Of a stretch of 64,000 bases of DNA, positions 57,121 through 64,000 are shown in pieces. Where the stretch lies: positions 4,339,797 to 4,403,796 of the forward strand of contig NZ_CP041198.1 of the NCBI RefSeq assembly GCF_006517815.1, in the 5' to 3' direction. The stretch is from Pseudarthrobacter sp. NIBRBAC000502770. GTDB taxonomy: Bacteria; Actinomycetota; Actinomycetes; Actinomycetales; Micrococcaceae. Numbering within the stretch: the stretch's first letter is position 1; each line of letters starts with the position of its first letter. The notes beneath the pieces are model-generated. The model was given only the letters and a program-made list of their open reading frames with translations. It was not told where the DNA came from and did no database searches. The translations under genes were made by a program, and so were the position numbers.

Positions 57121-57786
57121 CTACGGAGTAGCCTGGGTGAAGCCGAGTACGTCCTTGTGCGTCACGGCGCCGGTACCGGCCATGAAGTGGCGCACGGGAG
57201 TACCGACCTCGTCGTCCGTGGAGATGTCCAGGGTGATCTGCGAGGCGATGGCGCCGGACTGGCCCCAGACCTCTTCAGCCGTGGAAGCGAGCTTCACGCT
57301 GCCGAAGCCCTTGCCGAGGATCCAGTTCTCAGCGGCCGGGCCGTCATCGCCCAGCACGAGCAGCCGGTACTCCGCATTGACAGGCAGGTCCGGCTCGTCG
57401 ATGACGATCTCGCCCGTGGTCGGGTCCTGGGTGACGCCGGACAGGTCCATGCCAAGCTGAAGCTCCAGCATGTGCCGGCGGCCCTTCTCCAAGGGCGTGA
57501 AGGTCACGCTGCGGGCCACCTTGGTGGTGTCAGAGCGGACCGGCGACGCGTAGCCAAGGGCGTCGATATCTTCCTTGGAAATGTCCCGGCCGAAGCTCCA
57601 GCCGTCGGGCGAGATGATGCCCACGGGCAGGAAGCCCTCAGCTTTGAGATCAATGAGCGAACCTGCGTTGTAAAGCGAGGTGGGAAGGTCGACGGTCTTC
57701 GGTGCCAGGAAACCGATGGCCCGCTGAATCTTACGGATGAGTGCGCGCTCGTCGGCGGCAGCCATCTGGGTTGCGAATGTAGGCAT
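57121..57786 (-). CDS. major tail protein
   Basis: 221 residues. The composition and position (after the tail terminator, before the chaperones) fit the tail tube protein; TFTPLEKGRRHMLELQLG and VIDEPDLPVNAEYRLLVLGD are in a beta-rich core. It forms stacked hexameric rings of the tail. A hairpin follows at 57076. Confidence 0.8.
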   Translation of the reverse strand: MPTFATQMAAADERALIRKIQRAIGFLAPKTVDLPTSLYNAGSLIDLKAEGFLPVGIISPDGWSFGRDISKEDIDALGYASPVRSDTTKVARSVTFTPLEKGRRHMLELQLGMDLSGVTQDPTTGEIVIDEPDLPVNAEYRLLVLGDDGPAAENWILGKGFGSVKLASTAEEVWGQSGAIASQITLDISTDDEVGTPVRHFMAGTGAVTHKDVLGFTQATP

Positions 57787-57840
57787 AGCGAGTAACCCCT
57801 TTCAAGGGCTCATGGTTTTGTGATGAATCCCCGGGAGGGG

Positions 57841-58251
57841 CTAGTTGATCGGCCGCGTCGTGACCAGAAAGGTTGCCGTGGCCTTGTTGAGTGTGTCGGA
57901 CTGGTAGGGGATGTCCTCCGGCGATGTCTCGCACGAGATCTCATCGAGATAGGCAGATGGAGTCTCGATCGCGGCGCCGCAGATAAATGCGGTGATGGAT
58001 TCGAGGACGTTCACCGCCTGTTCCCCCGGGGCGTAGACATCGATGACACGCCGGTCCACCCGGTCGATGTAACCGATGGTTCCGCCCGGCGCGCCATAGA
58101 TGTGAGCGATGGGGAAGGGCGCCTGAAGGCTTCCGTACTCGTCGGCCGGCAGGTGGTAGACCGCTCTGACCGTTTCGCCCTCGTGGGTCGAGTCGTCGAT
58201 CAGGTCAAAGAGTGCGCCTCGGGTGTCCGGGAAGACAAGCGCGTCGCTCAT
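57841..58251 (-). CDS. tail terminator-like protein
   Basis: 136 residues from ATG 58251 with GAGGAAG upstream; the start overlaps the previous stop. The alpha-beta pattern with VFPDTRGALFDLIDD and IDVYAPGEQAV matches tail terminators and completes the tail tube. The role is inferred from gene order. Confidence 0.65.
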   Translation of the reverse strand: MSDALVFPDTRGALFDLIDDSTHEGETVRAVYHLPADEYGSLQAPFPIAHIYGAPGGTIGYIDRVDRRVIDVYAPGEQAVNVLESITAFICGAAIETPSAYLDEISCETSPEDIPYQSDTLNKATATFLVTTRPIN

Positions 58252-58523
58252 TTCTTCCTCACTTTCATGGCCGCGGCCACTCGCAGCAGGATCGAATCCC
58301 GCCAGTCGCGCCAATGAGGTTCGGACTCGCGGACGACGGCGCCGGATCGCTTCTCGTTGGCCCAGCCGGCGGTGACCGTCCGGTTTTCTGCTTCGTATTT
58401 CGAGTCGCCAACTGCTTGCGCGTTCCCGGCCATTCGCTTGGCGACCGCCAACGTCGCGTCTCCCATGCCCTGGGACTGGCCCAGCTTCCGCAGACCGTAG
58501 TCGTCGGGCTTGTACCGGCTCAC
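58248..58523 (-). CDS. head-tail connector / HK97 gp10-like protein
   Basis: 91 residues from GTG 58523 overlapping the upstream stop. It is highly basic, with KPDDYGLRKLGQSQGM and a helical end (DSILLRVAAAMKVRKK). HK97 gp10-like proteins of this size and place help finish the tail. The call is from position. Confidence 0.55.
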   Translation of the reverse strand: MSRYKPDDYGLRKLGQSQGMGDATLAVAKRMAGNAQAVGDSKYEAENRTVTAGWANEKRSGAVVRESEPHWRDWRDSILLRVAAAMKVRKK

Positions 58524-58855
58524 GACCGCACCAGCCCGACCTCGACGCCCAGCGGCCACTCTCCAGGGCGGCCGTCAACCGACCATTCCCCGGCCATGCG
58601 CGCGCCTGTGGGCACGCGCACACGATCCGTGGGCCGGAAGGAGAAGTCCGGATCCGGGTCGCGGTACAGGACGGCCTTGCTGTCCACGAGGTCCGAACGG
58701 TCCACAGGATCGCTCGTAGCTCGCGGACCGATGATGCAGTCCTTGACTGCTACCTCTGATGGCGGCAGGGGGTTACCCTTGGCGTCGCGGCCGCCGCCGC
58801 GAACAACGGTGACGTCAACGCGCCAACTCTTCGGGAACATTCTCACGATGCCCAT
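58520..58855 (-). CDS. head-tail joining protein
   Basis: 111 residues from ATG 58855. A beta-rich protein (SWRVDVTVVRGGG, KAVLYRDPDPDFSF, DRVRVPTGARMAG) in the position of a stopper or neck protein. No firm family call. Confidence 0.55.
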   Translation of the reverse strand: MGIVRMFPKSWRVDVTVVRGGGRDAKGNPLPPSEVAVKDCIIGPRATSDPVDRSDLVDSKAVLYRDPDPDFSFRPTDRVRVPTGARMAGEWSVDGRPGEWPLGVEVGLVRS

Positions 58856-58856
58856 G

Positions 58857-59249
58857 TCAGCCTCCCGGGTGGATCGTCCAGGCTTGTCGCTTGGAACGCG
58901 AGTTGCCGAGCAGCCGCTTGTCGGCAGCCGAGAGGTACACATTGCCGTCAGGGTTGTGCACCTTGCCGCCCACCGTGAATGGGCCAGTGCCGAACTGCAT
59001 CGACTCAAAGCCCGCCGTCGGGGCGTCCTCGCTGACATCCAGCGCGCGCTTTACCATCCGGCAAACAACGAGCTTCGGGATCTCAGGGTCCAAGCTGCCG
59101 GAACCGATGCGAGCGTCGAGGTCCGGGTAATTGCCCCGGACCTCGACGGATGCTTCGTGAAGCTTCTGCGTCGCGTCAGCTTCATCCTCGGCCGGCAGCT
59201 TGGACCAATGCAGCTTGAGGTCGGCCAGGTCCGCGTAGTCGCCGGCCAC
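58857..59249 (-). CDS. head-tail connector (Gp19/Gp15-like)
   Basis: 130 residues. YADLADLKLHWSKLP opens a helical protein with VEVRGNYPDLDARI and VVCRMVKRALD, typical of the Gp19/Gp15/Gp42 head-tail connector family that binds the portal. It lies just after a small acidic gene and one base from the 58520 gene. Confidence 0.75.
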   Translation of the reverse strand: MAGDYADLADLKLHWSKLPAEDEADATQKLHEASVEVRGNYPDLDARIGSGSLDPEIPKLVVCRMVKRALDVSEDAPTAGFESMQFGTGPFTVGGKVHNPDGNVYLSAADKRLLGNSRSKRQAWTIHPGG

Positions 59250-59254
59250 GAGGG

Positions 59255-59581
59255 CTACTGCTTCCGGGTGCGGCCGCGGCGCGCCGGGGCAGGCGCGGTG
59301 AAGTCTGGCTGGTCATCGGCCGGCGGAGGGGTGGAGTCCTCGCCGTCGCTGTCGTCGTCCTTATCGCCGTCCGGGTCGTTCTCGTCGCCTGTTCCCGGAT
59401 CCTGATCCTGTGCGCCGGAATCAGCGGGAGTGCCGGGGTCTTCGGATTCGGCCTTTTCCTCGGGTACGAGGACATGGTCCCCGACCTGCTCGAGAGCCCA
59501 TTCCGGAACCTCGTCGCCGGGTGCGAAGCTGTGCGAAGTCAGCCCGTCATGGACGAATGTGTGTGCTGCGAATTTTGGCAT
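59255..59581 (-). CDS. small acidic phage protein
   Basis: 108 residues from ATG 59581. An N-terminal region (PKFAAHTFVHDGLTSHSFAP) is followed by a highly acidic tail with repeated Asp/Glu/Pro and a basic end. No family is recognised. It follows the major capsid gene. Confidence 0.6.
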   Translation of the reverse strand: MPKFAAHTFVHDGLTSHSFAPGDEVPEWALEQVGDHVLVPEEKAESEDPGTPADSGAQDQDPGTGDENDPDGDKDDDSDGEDSTPPPADDQPDFTAPAPARRGRTRKQ

Positions 59582-59598
59582 TCTTGCTCCTTTACAGC

Positions 59599-59632
59599 GC
59601 TGCCGGGACGCGGCTGTGCGCATCCCGGCAGC
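59599..59632 (-). terminator. hairpin after the major capsid gene
   Basis: GCTGCCGGGA/TCCCGGCAGC stem with a 14-base loop. It may limit readthrough from the abundant capsid message. Confidence 0.55.
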
Positions 59633-59640
59633 AATGCGGG

Positions 59641-60660
59641 CTAAAGAACCTTGGCCACGAAGGACAGGTTCGCGTTGGCCAGTATGGGAAGGCCGATCGC
59701 GTCGGACTCGACCTGCGCGATCATCGGGATGCTCTCGGAGCGGGTGGCGCCCACAACAATGCCCGGCTGATCCACTTCGGCGATGCCGTAGCTCTCGTCC
59801 ATCGAGGTCAGGGTCTGACCCCAGTAGGAGGCGCCGAGCTCGTTGGCCTCTTCGGCGGTGGGCTCGCCCGGTTCGGGCAGCAGCAGCAGGCGATCATCCG
59901 GGATGATCAGGCCGGCACTGGTCCGGCGGTCGTACAGTTCGATGTCCGGCAGACCTGCACCGGAGATCACTGCACGGACCTGCTCATCGGTGGCACGACG
60001 GCTGGAACCGTTGGCGAGGATCGTCGCGAACTCGTCACCTGCGGCCAGGGCGCGGAAGACGCGCTTGGACATCAGGATCGCGCCGGGCTCGCGGCCGTTC
60101 GTGTCGACATAGGCGTCAACCCACGCCTCAAGGTCGCGGAGGCGGGACACCGTGGACGAGGTCCACAGGCTCGCGGCCGTTACGTTGTGGCCCGGGTCGC
60201 GGCCGAAGTCGTCGTCCGACTTGAACCGCCGATCATTGATGGTCGACTTGCCGGTGTTCAGGGCGACGCCGCGCTGGCGTTCCATGCGCGACACGATTGC
60301 CTGGGCGACAGCCTTGGCGTGCTTCACGATGGAAGCGCGCATGACCCCGTCGCCAGCGTTGCGGTTCCGCAGCTGCTGGTATTCGGAGATGGGCCGCTTC
60401 TGGCCGAGGGCCGGCAGTTCGATGATGAAGGATTCGCCGCCACGGGAGCCAGCGATCTCCGGTTCCGCGTCGTAAGCGCGGAACTGGGCTTCCTCAATCA
60501 GGCCGTTCTCGCCCTTGACCACCTTGATGGAAATGTCGGCCACTTCCACGCTGGGCAGCCAGCGCGCCAGGGAACCCTTCTGGGCCTCCAGCTCATCGGC
60601 GGCGATACGGGCTTCCTGCGTCAGTTCGACAGGATCAATCAGGTCAGTCCAAAGAGGCAT
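59641..60660 (-). CDS. major capsid protein
   Basis: 339 residues from ATG 60660. It follows the lambda E-type HK97-fold capsid pattern: EVADISIKVVKGENGLIEEA, FRAYDAEPEIA, an E-loop region, and a C-terminal IVVGATRSESIPMIAQVESD. It forms the head shell. It follows scaffold and decoration genes, as in other actinophages. Confidence 0.9.
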   Translation of the reverse strand: MPLWTDLIDPVELTQEARIAADELEAQKGSLARWLPSVEVADISIKVVKGENGLIEEAQFRAYDAEPEIAGSRGGESFIIELPALGQKRPISEYQQLRNRNAGDGVMRASIVKHAKAVAQAIVSRMERQRGVALNTGKSTINDRRFKSDDDFGRDPGHNVTAASLWTSSTVSRLRDLEAWVDAYVDTNGREPGAILMSKRVFRALAAGDEFATILANGSSRRATDEQVRAVISGAGLPDIELYDRRTSAGLIIPDDRLLLLPEPGEPTAEEANELGASYWGQTLTSMDESYGIAEVDQPGIVVGATRSESIPMIAQVESDAIGLPILANANLSFVAKVL

Positions 60661-60673
60661 GATTCCCCTTTCC

Positions 60674-61042
60674 TTACTCAAAGATGAAGCCCGGCGCGGA
60701 TGCGGGGGCAGTGAAGTTACCGGGGACATTGGCGGCAATCACTGCGCCGTGGCGCAGGATGGCAGCCGGAGTGACTTCGCCGCCTTCGACCGGGAGGTCA
60801 AACAGCACGAAGCCGAGCTTCAGCGCGGGGGACCCGGCGGCCGGAGCGGTGTACGGCACAACGGCGCCGAGGTCGGTCACGTCGACCGGGGTGCCGGACG
60901 GGATGTAGCCGTCGGGGTAGTGGGTGGCTGCGGTGAACTCAGCCAGATCCAGCGTCCCGGTGGGAGCGTTGGAGATCCCATGGGTAGAGGCGAGCCAAGT
61001 CTGGTCGCCGCTGCCGTAAGTCTCACGACGGAGCTTTGGCAT
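60674..61042 (-). CDS. head decoration protein
   Basis: 122 residues resembling lambda gpD-type decoration proteins: GYIPSGTPVDVTDL, LGFVLFDLPVEGGEVTP and AAILRHGAVIAANVPG. It would bind capsid trimers and stabilise the head. It lies 13 bases upstream of the major capsid gene. Confidence 0.7.
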   Translation of the reverse strand: MPKLRRETYGSGDQTWLASTHGISNAPTGTLDLAEFTAATHYPDGYIPSGTPVDVTDLGAVVPYTAPAAGSPALKLGFVLFDLPVEGGEVTPAAILRHGAVIAANVPGNFTAPASAPGFIFE

Positions 61043-61054
61043 GGTGGTTCCTTC

Positions 61055-61687
61055 CTAAGATTTGTGTCGGTTTTCCGCCGCTTTCCGCCGGGCAGCATTG
61101 ATGCCCCCGCCGGTTGCGTCGTTGTCGGTGGAGCGGTCGCCCGACCGGGGGACCGGATCAGGCTTTGGAGCCTTTCCCTCAGCAGCAGCAGCGAGTTCGG
61201 AGATGGCCTTCGCGGACTCGGTGTAGCTGGTCGCGTCCGTGCCGGTCACCAGATGCCGGTACTTTTCGGGAACGGGGTGATTCGTCAGCGCGGAGAGGCG
61301 CCAGTTCTCTCGCTCGAGCTTCTGCACGTTGGCAGTAGCGTCGTCGCGTTCCTTCTGGGCCCGCTGGATGTCGGACAGCTCGCCGTCCTTGATCTTCTGC
61401 AGCTGCGCCCGCGCATCGGCAAGGTCCTTCTCGGCTTTGGTGCGAGCGTCGCGCTCAGCCTGCAAAGCCTTGATGCCGCCTTCGCCGAGGGGCTTGTCGT
61501 CGCCGCCCTTGGGCTTGTCGCCCTGTTCGGCGTTCTGCTGCTGGCCGCCGCGGCCCTGACCGCCGTCGTTACCGCCGGTGCCTTCCTCCATGACGGCATC
61601 CCCGAAGGTCAGCCGGTGGAAGTCCATGAGGGCGGTGACGCCGCCCGGCGCGGTGATGTCGATGCCATGGGGGAATCGCTTGTTCAA
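61055..61687 (-). CDS. scaffold protein
   Basis: 210 residues from TTG 61687 with GAAGGAG eight bases upstream. A Gly/Gln-rich start leads to a long charged coiled coil (QAERDARTKAEKDLADARAQ) and a basic C-terminus (INAARRKAAENRHKS). This is the usual scaffold layout. ATG 61627 within the frame is less likely. Confidence 0.75.
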   Translation of the reverse strand: MNKRFPHGIDITAPGGVTALMDFHRLTFGDAVMEEGTGGNDGGQGRGGQQQNAEQGDKPKGGDDKPLGEGGIKALQAERDARTKAEKDLADARAQLQKIKDGELSDIQRAQKERDDATANVQKLERENWRLSALTNHPVPEKYRHLVTGTDATSYTESAKAISELAAAAEGKAPKPDPVPRSGDRSTDNDATGGGINAARRKAAENRHKS

Positions 61688-61757
61688 GGGAAATGCTCCT
61701 TCGGTGAATGCCGCATCGCACGGCGAAAAACCCCTGCCGCATCGCACGGAAGGGAAA

Positions 61758-62561
61758 CTAGTGCGCGTGAACGCCGTCCTTGAGCTGATCGGGGAACTCG
61801 CGGCGCATCGCGAAAGCGACGCCCTTGATCAGCCGGTTTGGGTCGTGCGGGTCCAGCGAGTCCATGAAGGCAATGACTTCCGGATCCGTGCGCGTCGCGT
61901 CGTGGCCAACTCGGTACATGTCGTAGTAGTCGTCGGGGAGGTATCCGGGCGGGTAGTCCTCGCCCGGCCCGATCCGCACTACCTCGCAGTCGCAATGACC
62001 GTGGTAGTCGTCCCCGAAGCCCGTGCCATCAACGTCGCCGGCCGACTCGCGGGAGTAGTAGACGGCGCTGCGGCTCGCCTGCACAAGGCAGAACGCGCAC
62101 GTGATAGCACCAGTTGGCACCCTCGCGTAGCCCGCGCCTTCTTGCCCCGCATTCCACGAGATCGTGTCGCGGCCGAACTGCTTCACGTACTTGTCCGACG
62201 CCGTGGACAGCCCGGCCAGCATCTTCTCCGGCTCCGGAGTCCACAACTGCGCGGCAAGGTAGCGGACCTTCGCTTCGACGCGCTCAGGCGTGACCGAGGG
62301 CGCCGGGGGAGCAGTGACCAGGAAGCGTGCCGTGGCTCCCGACTCGAAGCGCAGCTGCTCATACCACTCGATAGCCAGCGACTGCGCGACCTGCCCGTAC
62401 TCGGAGATCAGCAGCGGCATGAAGTCCAGCAGGGCATTCCGGACAGGCTCCGGGCGGGACAGGTCGAGCGCTGCGAAATATGCGGCCAACTCGGTGGCCA
62501 CCAACTCCGAAAGGTCGGCGGCTGCCGCCCGATGCTGCTCAATCGAATCCCGGGAAACCAC
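61758..62561 (-). CDS. MuF-like minor head protein
   Basis: 267 residues. The helical N-terminal MuF-like region is followed by a cysteine/histidine cluster (CAFCLVQASRSAVYY and HGHCDCEVV) seen in actinophage minor capsid proteins. It probably sits inside the head by the portal. It overlaps the portal stop by one base (TAGTG). Confidence 0.75.
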   Translation of the reverse strand: MVSRDSIEQHRAAAADLSELVATELAAYFAALDLSRPEPVRNALLDFMPLLISEYGQVAQSLAIEWYEQLRFESGATARFLVTAPPAPSVTPERVEAKVRYLAAQLWTPEPEKMLAGLSTASDKYVKQFGRDTISWNAGQEGAGYARVPTGAITCAFCLVQASRSAVYYSRESAGDVDGTGFGDDYHGHCDCEVVRIGPGEDYPPGYLPDDYYDMYRVGHDATRTDPEVIAFMDSLDPHDPNRLIKGVAFAMRREFPDQLKDGVHAH

Positions 62562-64000
62562 TACTGCACGCCCGCGCTCTGATCAGGGGCGCTGAACACC
62601 GGGTTGGCGGAAGACCTCGCAGCAGCAACCATCGCGGCCAGCTTGTTCGCGCCTTCCTTCTTCGCCCGGTAAGCGTTCATCCGCTCGATCTTCGACTTGT
62701 CCAGCCCGTAGACCTCCATGGCGACCTCAGGATCGCCGTCGGGGAAGGTCTGCGTGAACTTCAGGCCGGCATCAGCCTGGGCGGCCTTCGACGTCGTGCC
62801 TGGGTCCATGAAGTGCGCGGAGAGGCCGCGCAACTCAGCCTCCATGGCGGGCGTCCATTCCCCGTGCTTCACGGCCAGTACGTTCCGGGCGAGGTCCACG
62901 CGGGACATCCCGATGCTGGGCAGTTCCGCTTCCACAACAGAGACGAGGTCCGACTCGTTGGCGCGGATGGCATCTGCCGAGGAAGGGTTGTCGTGGATGA
63001 TGCCGAGGTAGCCGACCGGGATGGACGTTTCGCTGGACACCATCAGGCCGATGCTCTTGAGCATCTCGCCGTGCGGCTGAAAGGTCGCCTGCGTCAGCTG
63101 CTGCAGCGTCGGCTTGACCAAGTCGCCCGTTTCCTCGTCGCGGGTGTTGGGCAGGGCCCAGACGCCGCCGATGAGCGCGTCCAGCGGGGAGATCCGCTTG
63201 CCGGTCGCGTCAAGGAAGTGCTCTTCCTCGGCACCAAGCAGGGCCCGCTGCGGAGCGCCGTAGAACTCCGCGTTGACCTCCTGCCGGAGCATGGTGCGTA
63301 CGGCCATGTCCGTGAAGCCCATGAGTGGGCGCGTGATGCGCGAGTACCCAAAAGGGCGTTCAAGCGATCGGCCCCACACGTACGGGGTGCAGGTGACGCG
63401 GTTCTTGACGCCCGTGTAGACCGCTGTGACCATCCACTCGCTGCGGAGGTACTGAAGCCGCAGAGTCTCGCCCGGGAGGTAGAGCAGGGCCTCCCAGCGT
63501 CCGACCAGTTCTAGGGCTTTGGTTACGCGGTTCGTGCGCGTGTCAATCTCGGCCGTTGCTTCCAGTGCGGTGCGTGCGGCCACGATGATCTCCGGCTCGC
63601 CGGCGTCGGTGTCGCCGGGAGTCACGAAGACGAATGACACGGAGTGCTGCAGGGATGCTTCGATGGCCATGCGCTCGACGGCCGCGAAGTAGTTCTCCCC
63701 AAAGACCTCTTCGAGCTCGGCCAGCATCGTGGACTGGCGGGGAAGCGTGAAGCCGTCGGGACGGACCCTGCGAGCCGGGACCTTTACGGCCTTGTTAGGC
63801 CAGCCCAGCACAACAGCGAAGTCCTGCATGTGCGGGGGGATCGAGAACCCGATCTTGTCCAGCCGCTTTTTCGCGTCGTGATACGACGTGCGCAGCTGGT
63901 TCCGTTCACGCTTCCTCCGAACGAGCCGGAGCATCGCCAAGAACGACCGGGATTCGTCCTCGGTGAGGGGGCGGGCTACATCGAGTACAGCCAAGCAGGC
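62561..64000 (-). CDS. portal protein (SPP1 gp6-like)
   Basis: About 477 residues are visible. The wing region opens with KRLDKIGFSIPPHMQDFAVVLGW; the crown and clip follow, and ANESDLVSVVEAELPSIGM fits the stem/clip helices of the SPP1 gp6-like portal. The TTG at 63992-63994 may be the start, or the gene may begin a few codons past the edge. The terminase should lie upstream, outside the window. Confidence 0.88.
   Translation of the reverse strand, partial: ACLAVLDVARPLTEDESRSFLAMLRLVRRKRERNQLRTSYHDAKKRLDKIGFSIPPHMQDFAVVLGWPNKAVKVPARRVRPDGFTLPRQSTMLAELEEVFGENYFAAVERMAIEASLQHSVSFVFVTPGDTDAGEPEIIVAARTALEATAEIDTRTNRVTKALELVGRWEALLYLPGETLRLQYLRSEWMVTAVYTGVKNRVTCTPYVWGRSLERPFGYSRITRPLMGFTDMAVRTMLRQEVNAEFYGAPQRALLGAEEEHFLDATGKRISPLDALIGGVWALPNTRDEETGDLVKPTLQQLTQATFQPHGEMLKSIGLMVSSETSIPVGYLGIIHDNPSSADAIRANESDLVSVVEAELPSIGMSRVDLARNVLAVKHGEWTPAMEAELRGLSAHFMDPGTTSKAAQADAGLKFTQTFPDGDPEVAMEVYGLDKSKIERMNAYRAKKEGANKLAAMVAAARSSANPVFSAPDQSAGVQ

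Larger units (their letters stand above)
35025..64000. mobile_element. siphovirus-type prophage (left part, continues past the edge)
   Basis: From tRNA-Ser onward the window carries an integrase, small lysogeny genes, then a full minus-strand structural and lysis module from portal (right) to tail fibres (left). Terminase, repressor, replication genes and attR are missing and must lie to the right. All structural genes are intact as far as can be seen, so the prophage may be functional. Confidence 0.95.

Overview
The window reads as a chromosome segment of a high-GC actinobacterium, most likely of the Arthrobacter/Pseudarthrobacter group. This rests on frequent GTG/TTG starts, strong GC bias, actinobacterial families (DUF3151, DUF1990, DUF3263) and the ffs-dnaX-recR-lysC arrangement. 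The organism call is inference from gene content, not from a search.

Positions 1-34936 are host chromosome. They hold housekeeping blocks: a TrmH-type RNA methyltransferase, class II fructose-bisphosphate aldolase, purA, the purS-purQ-purL operon, lysC, recR, dnaX and the SRP RNA gene. Between them lies a sulfur/methionine region with two SAM-I riboswitches. One (4688-4787) precedes a MetE-like methyltransferase. The other (15016-15178) heads a translationally coupled operon: acetate-CoA ligase, SfnG-type dimethylsulfone monooxygenase, MetY and a CoA-binding protein. Other blocks are a sigma factor with a membrane partner (8477-9960), a secreted plant-type subtilase facing two subtilisin-inhibitor-like proteins (22500-27504), and a MarR/OhrR regulator with a palindromic operator next to two tiny paralogues.

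From tRNA-Ser(GGA) at 34937-35024 to the end of the window lies a siphovirus-type prophage that continues past the right edge. Its left arm, on the plus strand, carries three small genes, a tyrosine integrase, a 25-codon micro-ORF, an ImmA/IrrE peptidase and several small membrane or hypothetical proteins. A 2.3 kb unit ending in a polysaccharide pyruvyl transferase is bracketed by about 110-bp imperfect direct repeats. A lower-GC OafA/SGNH acyltransferase follows. The structural and lysis genes run on the minus strand, in transcription order: portal, MuF-like protein, scaffold, decoration, major capsid, connectors, tail terminator, major tail protein, tail chaperones G and GT (through a -1 frameshift), tape measure with an M23 domain, baseplate proteins, membrane proteins, LysM amidase, holin, and two tail proteins carrying LamG and SGNH domains. 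Terminase, the repressor, replication genes and attR are not in the window.

The most interesting candidates are the repeat-bounded surface-modification cassette paired with a tail SGNH esterase, the two-riboswitch sulfur locus with CoA-binding paralogues, and the subtilase/inhibitor cluster.
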